Part shown: positions 24,819-33,090 of the stretch, one piece after another | Position numbering within the stretch: the first letter of the stretch is position 1 | Layout of the letters: the number at the start of each line of letters is the position of its first letter | Source of the DNA: Streptomyces sp. RerS4 | GTDB taxonomy: Bacteria > Actinomycetota > Actinomycetes > Streptomycetales > Streptomycetaceae | Assembly: GCF_023515955.1 (NCBI RefSeq) | Contig: NZ_CP097322.1 | Span: 2,792,001 to 2,856,000 of the forward strand | Length of the DNA stretch: 64,000 nt | Reading direction: 5' to 3' | The notes under the pieces: model-generated | Database searches by the model: none | Seen by the model: the letters and a program-made list of their open reading frames with translations, nothing else | What the model was told of the DNA's origin: nothing | Made by a program: the position numbers and the translations under genes

Positions 24819-25626
24819 CCTGGACCACCACCTTGCGCGTCGCCGCCGCCTGCGCGAGGCGCCCCACGCCCAGCAGGAGCAGCGCCCAACCGGCCTGGAA
24901 ACCCAGCGCGGGCAGGGCCGTACCCGCGCCCTCGTGCGTGCCCAACAGGACGTCCAACGGCGTCTGGAGCACCGCCGCCCACGGCAGGACCCGCACCACC
25001 GCGCCGAGTTCACCCGGGAAGACGGTCAGCGGCAGCAACACCCCCGAGAAGAAGATCATCACGACCGTGGCCATCATGTTGATCCCGGCGCCGTCCATCA
25101 GCCAGAACGCCGCCAGCCCCAACAGGTAGCGGATCGCGAAGCTCACCACCAGCCCGAGGAACACCGACACCAGGAACAGCGACCAACGCGTCACATCCGT
25201 CGGCAGGGCCAACGGAAAGACCAGCGCCCCGGCCACCAGCGGCAGCACACCCCGACCCAGGAGTTGGAACGCCGCCCGCCCCAGGTCGGCGGCGAGCCAC
25301 CACCCCTGGAGGTCGACCGGCCGGTACAGGTCGACGGCGATGTCACCCGTCCGCACCCGCTCCTGGAACTCCTCCTGGAAGCCGCCCCCGATCAGCGCGG
25401 CGGCGGCCAGCAGCGACTGGCTCACCCACACGAAGGTGAGGGCCTGCGCCTGGTCGTACCCGCCGAGGCCGGGGCGCTCGTCCCACAGCGCGATGTACGT
25501 GTACGCGACGATGAAGCCGAAGACCGTATTGGTGAACACGCCTGCGGCCGTCGCCGTTGCGTACGTGGCGTAGCGCCGGAATCCGCCGGCCGCCACGGCC
25601 GCGTAGAGCCGGGCTCCCTGACGCAC
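24811..25626 (-). CDS. ABC-2 family exporter permease (COG4587-like)
   Basis: 271 residues from GTG 25626, with GGAGGG five bases upstream; this is the first gene of the three-gene exporter operon. Six hydrophobic segments are visible, with GGFRRYATYATATAAGVFTN at the start, the loop EEFQERVRTGDIAVDLYRPV and INMMATVVMIFFSGVLLPL. The loop resembles that of its partner permease (RIRDGSLDTMLVRPV), as expected for paired halves. It diverges from the class A PBP gene across 175 bp. No regulator is next to it. Confidence 0.82.
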   Translation of the reverse strand: MRQGARLYAAVAAGGFRRYATYATATAAGVFTNTVFGFIVAYTYIALWDERPGLGGYDQAQALTFVWVSQSLLAAAALIGGGFQEEFQERVRTGDIAVDLYRPVDLQGWWLAADLGRAAFQLLGRGVLPLVAGALVFPLALPTDVTRWSLFLVSVFLGLVVSFAIRYLLGLAAFWLMDGAGINMMATVVMIFFSGVLLPLTVFPGELGAVVRVLPWAAVLQTPLDVLLGTHEGAGTALPALGFQAGWALLLLGVGRLAQAAATRKVVVQGG

Positions 25627-25801
25627 CGTATCCCTCCGTTTCCCCACATCGTTCCTACGTCGGCCAAAGCGCGCGAGCTTAGTGCGGAGGGGCGAGCCAC
25701 GCGACCGATTTATGCCCGTCCGGAGCCAAATCACCGGCCATCGGGTAGACAACATGAGGTACAGACGTGGACGTTTCGCACGGCGCCGAGGAGTTCTGGA
25801 G

Positions 25802-28255
25802 ATGAGCGACCAGTCACCACCCCAGGGCTGGACTCCTCGCGACCCGGACACCCACGGGCGGCAACGACCCACCGGCCGACCGGACGCGGCCTCCGGCCCG
25901 ACCGACGCCCGCCCGCCCGCCGGCGCCCCCGGCCGGGGCCGGCGGCGTACCGGATGGCGACGGCTGCTGCCGACCTGGCGCATGACGCTCGCCGGGATCC
26001 TGCTGCTCGCCTTGCTGCTGGGCGGCGCCCTCGTCGCCGGATACCTGCTGGTGGACATCCCGCCGGCGAACGCGGCCGCCACCGCGCAGTCCAACGTCTA
26101 CCTCTACGCCGACGGTTCCCCGCTCGCCAGTGACGGCGAGGTCAACCGGGTCAACGTCCCGCTGTCACAGGTACCGAAGAGCGTGCAGCAAGCCGTCCTG
26201 GCCGCCGAGGACCGCGACTTCCACTCCGAACGGGCGGTCGATCCCAAGGCGATGGTGCGCGCCGCCTGGAACACCCTGACCGGCAAGGGGAAACAGTCGG
26301 GCTCGACCATCACCCAGCAGTACGTCAAGAACTACTACCTGGGCCAGGAACAGACGGTGAACCGGAAGGTGAAGGAGTTCTTCATCGCGATCAAACTCGG
26401 TCGCGAGAAGTCGAAGAACTACATCCTCGAAGGCTATTTGAACACCAGCTACTTCGGCCGCAACGCCTACGGCATCCAGGCCGCCTCCCAGGCCTACTAC
26501 GGCAAGGACGTCAACAAACTCACCACCGTCGAAGGCGCCTACCTCGCCACCCTCCTCAACTCCCCCAGCGCCTTCGACGTCGTCGCCCACCCCCGCAGCC
26601 GCGACCGCGCGATCGCGCGCTGGAACTACGTCCTCGACGGCATGGTCAAGAAGGAGTGGATGACCCCCGAGCAGCGCGCCGCCGCCACCTTCCCGGAACC
26701 CGGCAGGATCCGCCCGGCCGCCGGCCTGTCCGGGCAGCGCGGCTACCTGGTCGAGGCCGTCAAGGAGTACATCGCCGAAAACCGCATCCTCGACGACAAG
26801 ACCCTGGCCGAGGGCGGCTACCGCATCACCACGACCATCGACCGACACCGCGAGAACGCCTTCGTCGCCGCCGTCCAGAAGGAAATGATCGACAAACTCG
26901 ACCCGACCGCCCGCCCCGCCGACCGCTACGTCCGCGCCGGCGGCGTCTCCATCGACCCGGAGACCGGCAAGGTCGTCGCCATGTACGGCGGCATCGACTA
27001 CACGAAGCAGTACGTCAACAACGCGACCCGGCACGACTACCAGGTCGCCTCCACCTTCAAACCGTTCGTCTTCGCCTCCGCCGTGCAGAACGACTCCCGC
27101 ACCCAGGACGGCCGACGCATCACCCCGAACACCGTCTACAACGGCGACAACCGGCGGCCAGTCGTCGGCGGCCGCATCCGCTACAGCCCCGAGAACGAGG
27201 GGCAGGTCTCGTACGGACCCATCACCGTCACCACCGCCACCGACCTGTCCGTCAACGCCGTCTACGCGCAGATGGCCGTCGACGTCGGCACGGCGAAGGT
27301 CAAGGAGACCGCCATCGCCCTCGGCATCCCCGAGAACACCCCGAACTTCCCGCCCGTCCCGGCGATGGCGCTCGGCACCCTCCAGGCCAGCGTCCTCGAC
27401 ATGACCCAGGCCTACGCGACGCTCGCCGACCACGGCCGCCACACCCCGTACACCCTGCTGGAGAAGATCTCCAAGGACGGCGAGGACATCGACCTGCCGA
27501 AGCGCCCCCGACGCGAGGCGATCAGCCGCGAGGCCGCCGACACGACGACCTCCATGCTGATCAGCGTCGTCGACAACGGCACCGGGACGGAAGCGCTGGC
27601 CGCCGGGCGCCCGGCGGCCGGCAAGACGGGCACCGCCGAGGAGGACCGCGCCGCCTGGTTCGCGGCGTACACCCCGAACCTGGTGACGGTGGTCTCGATG
27701 ATGGGCCAGGACCCGGACACGGGCACGCTCCAGTCCCTGTACGGGGCCCTGGGCGAGAACCGCATCGGGGGCGGCGGATACCCGGCCCGGATCTGGGCGG
27801 CGTACACGAAGGCGGCGCTGGAGGGCTTCGACCCGCTGGACTTCGAGCTGGAACTCCAGCCGGGCGCGGACCGCCTCCCGCCGCCCCTCCAGCCGAGCAT
27901 CCCGCAGCAGCCCGAGGACGGCAGCCGCCCGCCCTTCCCGCCGACGACGCCGACGGGCGGCCGGACGACGTCCGGCCAGGAGACCGGGGGCCAGAACACG
28001 GGCGGCCAGACCACCGGCGGCCGCACGCCCACCGGCGGCCAGACGAACGGCGGCCAGACGACGGGCGGCCAGACCCCCACCGGAGGCCAGACCACGAGCG
28101 GCCGGACGGACGGAGGCCAGACCACCGGCGGCCAGACCCCCACCGAAGGCCAGACCACCGGCGGCCAGACCCCCACCGGAGGGCAAACCACCGGCGGGGA
28201 GACGCCGGGCGGGGAGACGACCGGCCGCCGCCCCCCGGCGGACTACCTGGAGTGA
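25802..28255 (+). CDS. Class A penicillin-binding protein (GT51 + transpeptidase) with Gly/Thr-rich tail
   Basis: 817 residues from ATG 25802, chosen for GGAG just upstream rather than GTG 25682. An ~60-residue cytoplasmic lead and one membrane helix (TLAGILLLALLLGGALVAGY) come first. The glycosyltransferase domain shows AAEDRDFHS (Glu136), SGSTITQQYVK and ILEGYLNTSYFGRNAYGIQ. The transpeptidase domain shows STFKPF (Ser417), SVN (483-485) and KTGTAEED (608 on). The protein polymerises and cross-links peptidoglycan. No PASTA domain is seen; instead ~100 residues of TGGQT-type repeats end the protein outside the membrane, probably reaching into the wall. Confidence 0.92.
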   Translation: MSDQSPPQGWTPRDPDTHGRQRPTGRPDAASGPTDARPPAGAPGRGRRRTGWRRLLPTWRMTLAGILLLALLLGGALVAGYLLVDIPPANAAATAQSNVYLYADGSPLASDGEVNRVNVPLSQVPKSVQQAVLAAEDRDFHSERAVDPKAMVRAAWNTLTGKGKQSGSTITQQYVKNYYLGQEQTVNRKVKEFFIAIKLGREKSKNYILEGYLNTSYFGRNAYGIQAASQAYYGKDVNKLTTVEGAYLATLLNSPSAFDVVAHPRSRDRAIARWNYVLDGMVKKEWMTPEQRAAATFPEPGRIRPAAGLSGQRGYLVEAVKEYIAENRILDDKTLAEGGYRITTTIDRHRENAFVAAVQKEMIDKLDPTARPADRYVRAGGVSIDPETGKVVAMYGGIDYTKQYVNNATRHDYQVASTFKPFVFASAVQNDSRTQDGRRITPNTVYNGDNRRPVVGGRIRYSPENEGQVSYGPITVTTATDLSVNAVYAQMAVDVGTAKVKETAIALGIPENTPNFPPVPAMALGTLQASVLDMTQAYATLADHGRHTPYTLLEKISKDGEDIDLPKRPRREAISREAADTTTSMLISVVDNGTGTEALAAGRPAAGKTGTAEEDRAAWFAAYTPNLVTVVSMMGQDPDTGTLQSLYGALGENRIGGGGYPARIWAAYTKAALEGFDPLDFELELQPGADRLPPPLQPSIPQQPEDGSRPPFPPTTPTGGRTTSGQETGGQNTGGQTTGGRTPTGGQTNGGQTTGGQTPTGGQTTSGRTDGGQTTGGQTPTEGQTTGGQTPTGGQTTGGETPGGETTGRRPPADYLE
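27958..28225 (+). repeat. Degenerate GGCCAGACCACC repeat encoding the PBP tail
   Basis: In-frame units of 12, 15 or 18 bases (GGCGGCCAGACC with insertions such as CCCACC) are repeated about fifteen times. They encode TGGQT, TTGGQTPTGG and similar. The units vary, so expansion is not recent; slippage within the tail is likely. Confidence 0.8.
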
Positions 28256-28295
28256 CCGCGGCCGCCTCGGACGTCAGGGCGGCGTCGGTGCGACG

Positions 28296-28616
28296 TCAGT
28301 GCCCGGAGGTGGCCTTCAGCCCGACCACGGCGACCAGCAGCAGCGAGATGAAGAAGATCCGGGCGGCGGTGACGGGCTCCCCCAACACCGCCATCCCGAG
28401 GACGGCCGCACCGGCCGCGCCGATGCCCACCCAAACGCCGTACGCCGTACCGATGGGCAGGGTCTTCGCGGCGTAGGACAGCAACACCATGCTCGCGACG
28501 ATGCCGGCACCCGTGAAGACGGACGGCCACAGCCGCGTGAACCCCTCGGTGAATTTCATGCCGATCGACCAGCCGACCTCAAGCAGACCGGCGACGAGAA
28601 GAAGAACCCAGGCCAT
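28296..28616 (-). CDS. sugE: SMR-family guanidinium exporter (SugE/Gdx)
   Basis: 106 residues with four membrane helices, the usual SMR size. The N-terminus MAWVLLLVAGLLEVGWSIGMK carries the essential Glu (Glu13 in LLEVGWSIGMK), and GWSIGMKFTEGFTRLWPS with YGVWVGIGAAGAAVLG is the SugE/Gdx pattern rather than EmrE. Gdx proteins work as antiparallel dimers that export guanidinium against protons. ATG 28616 follows GGAGGTGCCTGTC. A guanidine-III riboswitch-like element lies about 35 bases upstream of the start, which strongly supports guanidinium as the substrate. Confidence 0.92.
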   Translation of the reverse strand: MAWVLLLVAGLLEVGWSIGMKFTEGFTRLWPSVFTGAGIVASMVLLSYAAKTLPIGTAYGVWVGIGAAGAAVLGMAVLGEPVTAARIFFISLLLVAVVGLKATSGH

Positions 28617-28652
28617 GACAGGCACCTCCGGGACGAGAAACGGAACGGGGGT

Positions 28653-28695
28653 GCGTCGTCTTGTCGTCAACCCGGTACGGCGCGTCTCGTCGGGG
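28653..28695 (-). promoter_or_regulatory. Guanidine-III (ykkC-III) riboswitch candidate
   Basis: On the minus strand the RNA reads CCCGACGAGACGCGCCGTAC, then CGGGTTGACGACAAGACGACGC. From memory this matches the ykkC-III consensus almost base for base, including ACGAG, CGCCGTACC and GACAAGACG. CCCG pairs with CGGG (a covarying change from the CCGG/CCGG form I recall). GCGCCGT pairs with ACGACGC except for one C-A mismatch. A GGGGG-AGAA-CCCCC hairpin just upstream overlaps the first arm and could compete with it. The gdx ribosome site follows ~25 bases later, so translation control is likely. Confidence 0.85.
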
Positions 28696-28771
28696 GTTCT
28701 CCCCCACCGTAGCAAAGGCACGCGAAAAGGGCCGGCAACCAAGATCACCGACCCTTGCGCAGTCGTCTCCC

Positions 28772-29113
28772 CTACAGATACAGCCCGGTGGAGTCCTTGG
28801 CCCCCTCCAGCCGCTCCGCCGCCACGGCGTGCAGGTCCCGCTCGCGCATCAGCACGTACGTCGCCCCGCGGACCTCGACCTCGGCCCGGTCCTCGGGGTC
28901 GTAGAGCACCCGGTCGCCCGGCTCCACGCTCCGTACGTTCTGTCCGACCGCGACCACCTCGGCCCAGGCGAGCCGCTTGCCCACCGCGGCCGTCGCCGGA
29001 ATCAGGATGCCGCCGCCCGAGCGCCGCTCGCCCTCGGGCGTGTCGGACTTCACGAGCACGCGGTCGTGGAGCATGCGGATGGGCAGCTTGTCGTGGGTGG
29101 TGTTCTCGCTCAC
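28772..29113 (-). CDS. GroES-family chaperonin-like protein
   Basis: 113 residues. IRMLHDRVLVKSDTPEGERRSGGGILIPATAA is a clear GroES core (strand, then the mobile-loop region), followed by VVAVGQNVRSVEPGDRVLYDPED. It differs from housekeeping GroES in its Arg/Glu-rich C-terminal extension (LMRERDLHAVAAERLEGAKD) and an ~11-residue lead. No groEL is adjacent. It may be a diverged co-chaperonin; activity with GroEL is uncertain. The spacing to the DUF3618 gene upstream (46 bases) allows co-transcription. Confidence 0.85.
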   Translation of the reverse strand: MSENTTHDKLPIRMLHDRVLVKSDTPEGERRSGGGILIPATAAVGKRLAWAEVVAVGQNVRSVEPGDRVLYDPEDRAEVEVRGATYVLMRERDLHAVAAERLEGAKDSTGLYL

Positions 29114-29159
29114 CCCACGAACCTACCTGCCCGCGCCCGCCCCGTACGCCGGAGGGTCC

Positions 29160-29477
29160 TCACCGCTTGCGACGGGCCGACACCACGACGAGCCCGATCA
29201 CCCCGACCGCGAGGAGCGCGACCGGAACGATCCGCTCGAAGCGCGGTGCGCCGTCCTCGTGGCGCAGACCGCCCTTGACGTCCGTGACGAGCCTGTTCAC
29301 GGTCACGACGGCCCGCCCGGCGGTGTGGTCCACTACGCCGACGGCCTTGGCCTTCGCGTCCCCGATGATCGTCTTCGGGTGCATGCGCACGCCGATCTCG
29401 TCGAGCGTCTCGGCGAGCTGCTCGCGGCGGCGGACGATGTCCGCCTCGATCTGTGCGGGGGTCCTGGCTTCCGGCAC
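29160..29477 (-). CDS. DUF3618 small membrane protein
   Basis: 105 residues from GTG 29477, with GGAGG nine bases upstream. The N-terminal RTPAQIEADIVRRREQLAET then LDEIGVRMHPKTI is the DUF3618 signature, a charged amphipathic helix. A single membrane helix (IVPVALLAVGVIGLVVVSA) closes the protein with a basic tail (RRKR). The topology suggests a C-terminally anchored cytoplasmic protein. The family's function is not known. It diverges from bcp across 103 bases. Confidence 0.85.
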   Translation of the reverse strand: MPEARTPAQIEADIVRRREQLAETLDEIGVRMHPKTIIGDAKAKAVGVVDHTAGRAVVTVNRLVTDVKGGLRHEDGAPRFERIVPVALLAVGVIGLVVVSARRKR

Positions 29478-29580
29478 CGCGCTGCCTCCGTCGTCGTGGG
29501 CGTCGGCGGATGGGACCGCCGTGAACAGTCTGTCAGCTTAGTCTCGTGACGTACCGTTCCCCTTCCGAGGAGACCCACCG

Positions 29581-30048
29581 ATGAGCGAGCGACTCCAGCC
29601 GGGCGACATCGCCCCCGCCTTCACCCTGCCCGACGCGGACGGCAACGAGGTGTCGCTGGCCGACCACAAGGGCCGCAAGGTGATCGTCTACTTCTACCCG
29701 GCCGCGCTGACCCCGGGCTGCACGAAGCAGGCCTGCGACTTCACGGACAACCTGGACGTGCTGGCCACCGCCGGCTACGACGTCATCGGCGTGTCCCCGG
29801 ACAAGCCGGAGAAGCTCGCGAAGTTCCGCGAGAAGGAAGACCTGAAGGTCACCCTGGTCGGCGACCCCGACAAGGAGACCCTGACGGCGTACGGCGCCTT
29901 CGGCGAGAAGAAGCTCTACGGCAAGACGGTGACCGGCGTCATCCGCTCCACGGTCGTCGTGGACGAGGAGGGCAAGGTCGAGCGCGCCTTCTACAACGTC
30001 AAGGCCACCGGCCACGTAGCCAAGATCATCAAGGACCTGGGCATCTGA
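29581..30048 (+). CDS. bcp: Thioredoxin-dependent peroxiredoxin (Bcp/PrxQ)
   Basis: 155 residues. The peroxidatic site is FYPAALTPGCTKQACDF with Cys47 and resolving Cys52 five residues later, the PrxQ arrangement. Before it come LQPGDIAPAFTLPDADG and, after it, YDVIGVSPDKPEKLAKFREK, both typical. The protein reduces peroxides in the cytoplasm using thioredoxin. GAGGAGACCCACCG before ATG 29581 serves as the ribosome site. A hairpin follows the stop by ~20 bases, so it is a one-gene unit. Confidence 0.93.
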   Translation: MSERLQPGDIAPAFTLPDADGNEVSLADHKGRKVIVYFYPAALTPGCTKQACDFTDNLDVLATAGYDVIGVSPDKPEKLAKFREKEDLKVTLVGDPDKETLTAYGAFGEKKLYGKTVTGVIRSTVVVDEEGKVERAFYNVKATGHVAKIIKDLGI

Positions 30049-30066
30049 CCCACCCCACCCGAGAGC

Positions 30067-30094
30067 GGCCCGCACCAACAAACGGGTGCGGGCC
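30067..30094 (+). terminator. Terminator hairpin after bcp
   Basis: GGCCCGCACC and GGTGCGGGCC pair perfectly over ten bases around an 8-base A-rich loop. Confidence 0.7.
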
Positions 30095-30193
30095 ACTCCG
30101 CTGATCGGACGGGACTCGCCGTAACCGTCCGACCATCAGTCCGTCACCCCGTGCGAGGGTCGCACACGCGACCCACTACGGAGGGGTGGACGG

Positions 30194-30892
30194 ATGCCGG
30201 CGAGCCAGTACACGAGGGAGCGCCTGACGGAAGCGGCGCGCACGTCGCGAACGCTGAGCGAGGCTACGGAAAGACTGGGGGCGAACCCGCGGAGCGGCGC
30301 CCGCGCATACGTGCGCGACCGCATGCGGAAACCGGGGATCGACACCTCGCACTTCACCGGACCGACGCGGACAGAGCGAATGCGGGACAACAAGCGCCGC
30401 CGCACAGCCGAGGAGATTTTCCGCGAGGTCCCTTGGAAGTCGACCGCATGGACGGCGACTGGCGGAACAATCGGCAAGCGAACCTGCGGTTCCTCTGCCC
30501 CAACTGCCATTCCACGACCGACGCATTGGGCATGCTTGCGGCAATGGATCGCGGATGAGGGCATCAGTACCGCGCACTTCCTGGGCCAATCACACCAACG
30601 CGGCAAGCCTTCACCCACCGCCAAGACGCCGGACGAGGTGCTCATCCGCCACGACAGGCAGCGCAGAACCGGCACCAAGACGCTGCGCCGGGCGCTGCGC
30701 GGGATCGGCGTCCCGGAGTGCTGCGACCGGTGTGGGACCCCGGCCGAGTGGCGCGGGCGGCCCATGACGCTGGAGGTCGACCACGTGAACGGCGACTGGA
30801 GCGACGACCGCGGGGAGAACCTGCGGCTGCTCTGCCCCAACTGCCACGCGATCACCACTACCTGGTGCCGGGGAGGACCACGCAAACGTTGA
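30194..30892 (+). CDS. HNH endonuclease-like protein; first HNH module out of frame
   Basis: 232 residues from ATG 30194 (GAGGGG six bases upstream). The C-terminal module is intact: zinc-type Cys pair in CCDRCGTP, then LEVDHVNGDW, NLRLLCPNCHAIT. The N-terminal part (RTLSEATERLGANPRSGAR) is a family-type helical head. In another frame at ~30425-30530 the DNA encodes LEVDRMDGDWRNNRQANLRF then LCPNCHSTTD, plainly a copy of the same module. So the gene once had two modules. A deletion plus frameshift near 30425 and a restoring shift near 30540 left a readable but scrambled middle (REVPWKSTAWTATGG). Whether it still cuts DNA is open. Confidence 0.7.
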   Translation: MPASQYTRERLTEAARTSRTLSEATERLGANPRSGARAYVRDRMRKPGIDTSHFTGPTRTERMRDNKRRRTAEEIFREVPWKSTAWTATGGTIGKRTCGSSAPTAIPRPTHWACLRQWIADEGISTAHFLGQSHQRGKPSPTAKTPDEVLIRHDRQRRTGTKTLRRALRGIGVPECCDRCGTPAEWRGRPMTLEVDHVNGDWSDDRGENLRLLCPNCHAITTTWCRGGPRKR

Positions 30893-30939
30893 TGCCGCTC
30901 CCCTACACGGCACGGCGCGCAGTAGAGTGTCCATGGCTC

Positions 30940-31012
30940 GCGCCCGTACGCGACCTGGTTAGCGGTGGTCTTTAGGTGGCCACGTATGTCGGTTCGAATC
31001 CGACCGGGCGTA
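30940..31012 (+). tRNA. tRNA-like gene, anticodon UAG, isotype uncertain
   Basis: A full cloverleaf can be drawn. Acceptor: GCGCCCG/CGGGCGT (first pair G-U). D-stem: CGC/GCG, with GG at 30957-58. Anticodon stem: TGGTC/GGCCA around loop TTTAGGT (anticodon T30973-A-G30975). Variable loop: five bases, CGTAT. T-arm: GTCGG-TTCGAAT-CCGAC. Discriminator: A31012, followed by CCCA, so CCA is not encoded. UAG reads the leucine codon CUA, but bacterial tRNA-Leu has a long variable arm and this one does not. The D-stem is short and position 21 is T, so it may be weak or a pseudo-tRNA. Confidence 0.6.
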
Positions 31013-31019
31013 CCCAGGA

Positions 31020-31056
31020 CGAGGCCTGGTTTCCGGTATCCGGGAACCAGGCCTCG
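31020..31056. terminator. Hairpin between the tRNA-like gene and rdgB
   Basis: CGAGGCCTGGTTTCCGG and its near-complement (one G-U pair) close on the 3-base loop TAT, a 17-bp stem serving both converging units. Confidence 0.8.
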
Positions 31057-31061
31057 CTGTG

Positions 31062-31676
31062 TCAGCCCAGGAGTTCGCGGAGGGCTGGGATCAGGGCGCG
31101 GAAGGCTTGGCCGCGGTGGGAGATGGCGTTCTTTTCGGCCGGGGTGAGTTCCGCGCAGGTGCGGGTGTCGTTCAGGGGCTGGAGGATCGGGTCGTAGCCG
31201 AAGCCGCCGGCGCCGGACGGGGTGTGGCGCAGGGTGCCCAGGAGGCGGCCCTCGACGACGCGTTCGGTGCCGTCGGGGAGGGCGAGGGCGGCCGCGCAGA
31301 AGAAGTGGGCGCCGCGGTGTTCGTCGGCGATGTCGCCGAGCTGGGCCAGGAGCAGGTCGAGGTTGGCCTTGTCGTCGCCGTGGGTGCCGGCCCAGCGGGC
31401 GGAGAAGATGCCGGGGGCGCCGTTCAGGACGTCCACGCAGAGGCCGGAGTCGTCGGCGACCGCCGGCAGGCCCGTGGCCCGCGCGAGGGCGTGGGCCTTG
31501 AGGAGGGCGTTCTCGGCGAAGGTGACGCCGGTTTCCTTGACGTCCGGGATCTCGGGGTACGCGTCCGCGCCGACCAGTTCGAAGGGCAGGCCGGCGGCGG
31601 ACAGGATGGCGTGCAGCTCGGTGATCTTGCCCGGGTTGCGGGTGGCCAGGATCAGGCGGCGGGGCGTGGAGGTCAT
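31062..31676 (-). CDS. rdgB: RdgB/HAM1 dITP/XTP pyrophosphatase
   Basis: 204 residues. The N-terminal RRLILATRNPGKITELHAIL is the family's nucleotide-binding start, VADDSGLCVDVLNGAPGIFS contains the catalytic acidic pair, and the C-terminus has GGFGYDPILQP and KNAISHRGQAF. It hydrolyses non-canonical purine triphosphates such as dITP and XTP to monophosphates, cleaning the nucleotide pool. In many bacteria it is encoded next to rph, as here, with only a small lipoprotein gene inserted between. Confidence 0.95.
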   Translation of the reverse strand: MTSTPRRLILATRNPGKITELHAILSAAGLPFELVGADAYPEIPDVKETGVTFAENALLKAHALARATGLPAVADDSGLCVDVLNGAPGIFSARWAGTHGDDKANLDLLLAQLGDIADEHRGAHFFCAAALALPDGTERVVEGRLLGTLRHTPSGAGGFGYDPILQPLNDTRTCAELTPAEKNAISHRGQAFRALIPALRELLG

Positions 31677-31718
31677 GGCCCCATTATTTCCGCCGCGTGG
31701 GCCGTCCGGTCAGCCAGG

Positions 31719-32126
31719 TCAGCCCGGGGTGCAGACCTTGGAGATCTCCTTGGCGGCGTCCGCGACGGGCTGGATGTCGGGGTTGGCGTTGCCGCCCTCG
31801 ACGGAGGTGCGGACGTTCTTGACGGCCGTGGCCATGGAGTCGACGGCCTTGCCGAGGTCGGCGTTGCCCGTCTGGTCCTTGATCTTCTTGAGGTTGGCGT
31901 CGATCTGGTCGAGCGCGGCCTGGGTGTCCTGCACGCTGTTGCCCGCCTGCGAAACGGCCTGCTGGAGCTGGTTGGCGCTGTCGGCGATGGCGACGGCGGT
32001 GTTGGCGCAGTCCATGGCGGTGGAGATCGCGTCGCAGGAGGTGAGGGCCGGGACGGCCAGGGCGGCGGCGAGGGCCACGGCGGCGAGGCGCCGCTTGGGC
32101 GCGGTCTTCCGGTGCGTGTGCTTCAT
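31719..32126 (-). CDS. Putative lipoprotein, helical
   Basis: 135 residues from ATG 32126. A basic N-terminus (KHTHRKTAPKRR) and hydrophobic core end in lipobox LTSC (Cys31), so the mature protein is probably lipid-anchored outside. The rest is helical with Gln/Asn/Asp-rich heptad-like spacing (ANQLQQAVSQAGNSVQDTQ, AALDQIDANLKKIKDQTG), suggesting a coiled coil, and ends in KEISKVCTPG with a second Cys. No family is recognised. It lies between rph and rdgB on the same strand, 107 bases after rph. Confidence 0.7.
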   Translation of the reverse strand: MKHTHRKTAPKRRLAAVALAAALAVPALTSCDAISTAMDCANTAVAIADSANQLQQAVSQAGNSVQDTQAALDQIDANLKKIKDQTGNADLGKAVDSMATAVKNVRTSVEGGNANPDIQPVADAAKEISKVCTPG

Positions 32127-32233
32127 GTGGGTCCCCCCGGGGCTCGGCTGCGTGGACGGGCGCACGGCTGTGATGCCGTGCGCCCGTATCGACGTAGACG
32201 CGCGGGCGGGTCCGACGGTTGCCCCGGCCGGGC

Positions 32234-32968
<735 letters not shown>

Positions 32969-33023
32969 GGTGGTGAGCCTAGTCGCTGCGGGGTGGGCCG
33001 GGGTGTGGGTGGGCCGGGGTGCG

Positions 33024-33064
33024 CGAAGACCCCGTACCGGGGTCGGGGTGGTACGGGGTCTTCG
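33024..33064 (-). terminator. Terminator hairpin after nagF
   Basis: CGAAGACCCCGTACC and GGTACGGGGTCTTCG form a perfect 15-bp stem, 27 bases past the nagF stop and before rph. Confidence 0.8.
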
Positions 33065-33090
33065 GGGTGTGTGGAGCCGGTGGGCTCAGC

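Noticed and set aside
26165..28186. 673-codon minus-strand frame opposite the PBP
   Set aside because: Gly/Val-rich, no domain; a by-product of high third-position GC in the PBP gene.
27958..28225. CRISPR-like regular repeats
   Set aside because: Units are 12-18 bases, in frame and encode the Gly/Thr tail of the PBP; there are no unique spacers of constant length.
30889..30928. TTGATG and TAGAGT as a promoter for the tRNA-like gene
   Set aside because: The spacer would be 28 bases; TAGAGT alone may be a -10 box but no -35 at the right distance is visible.
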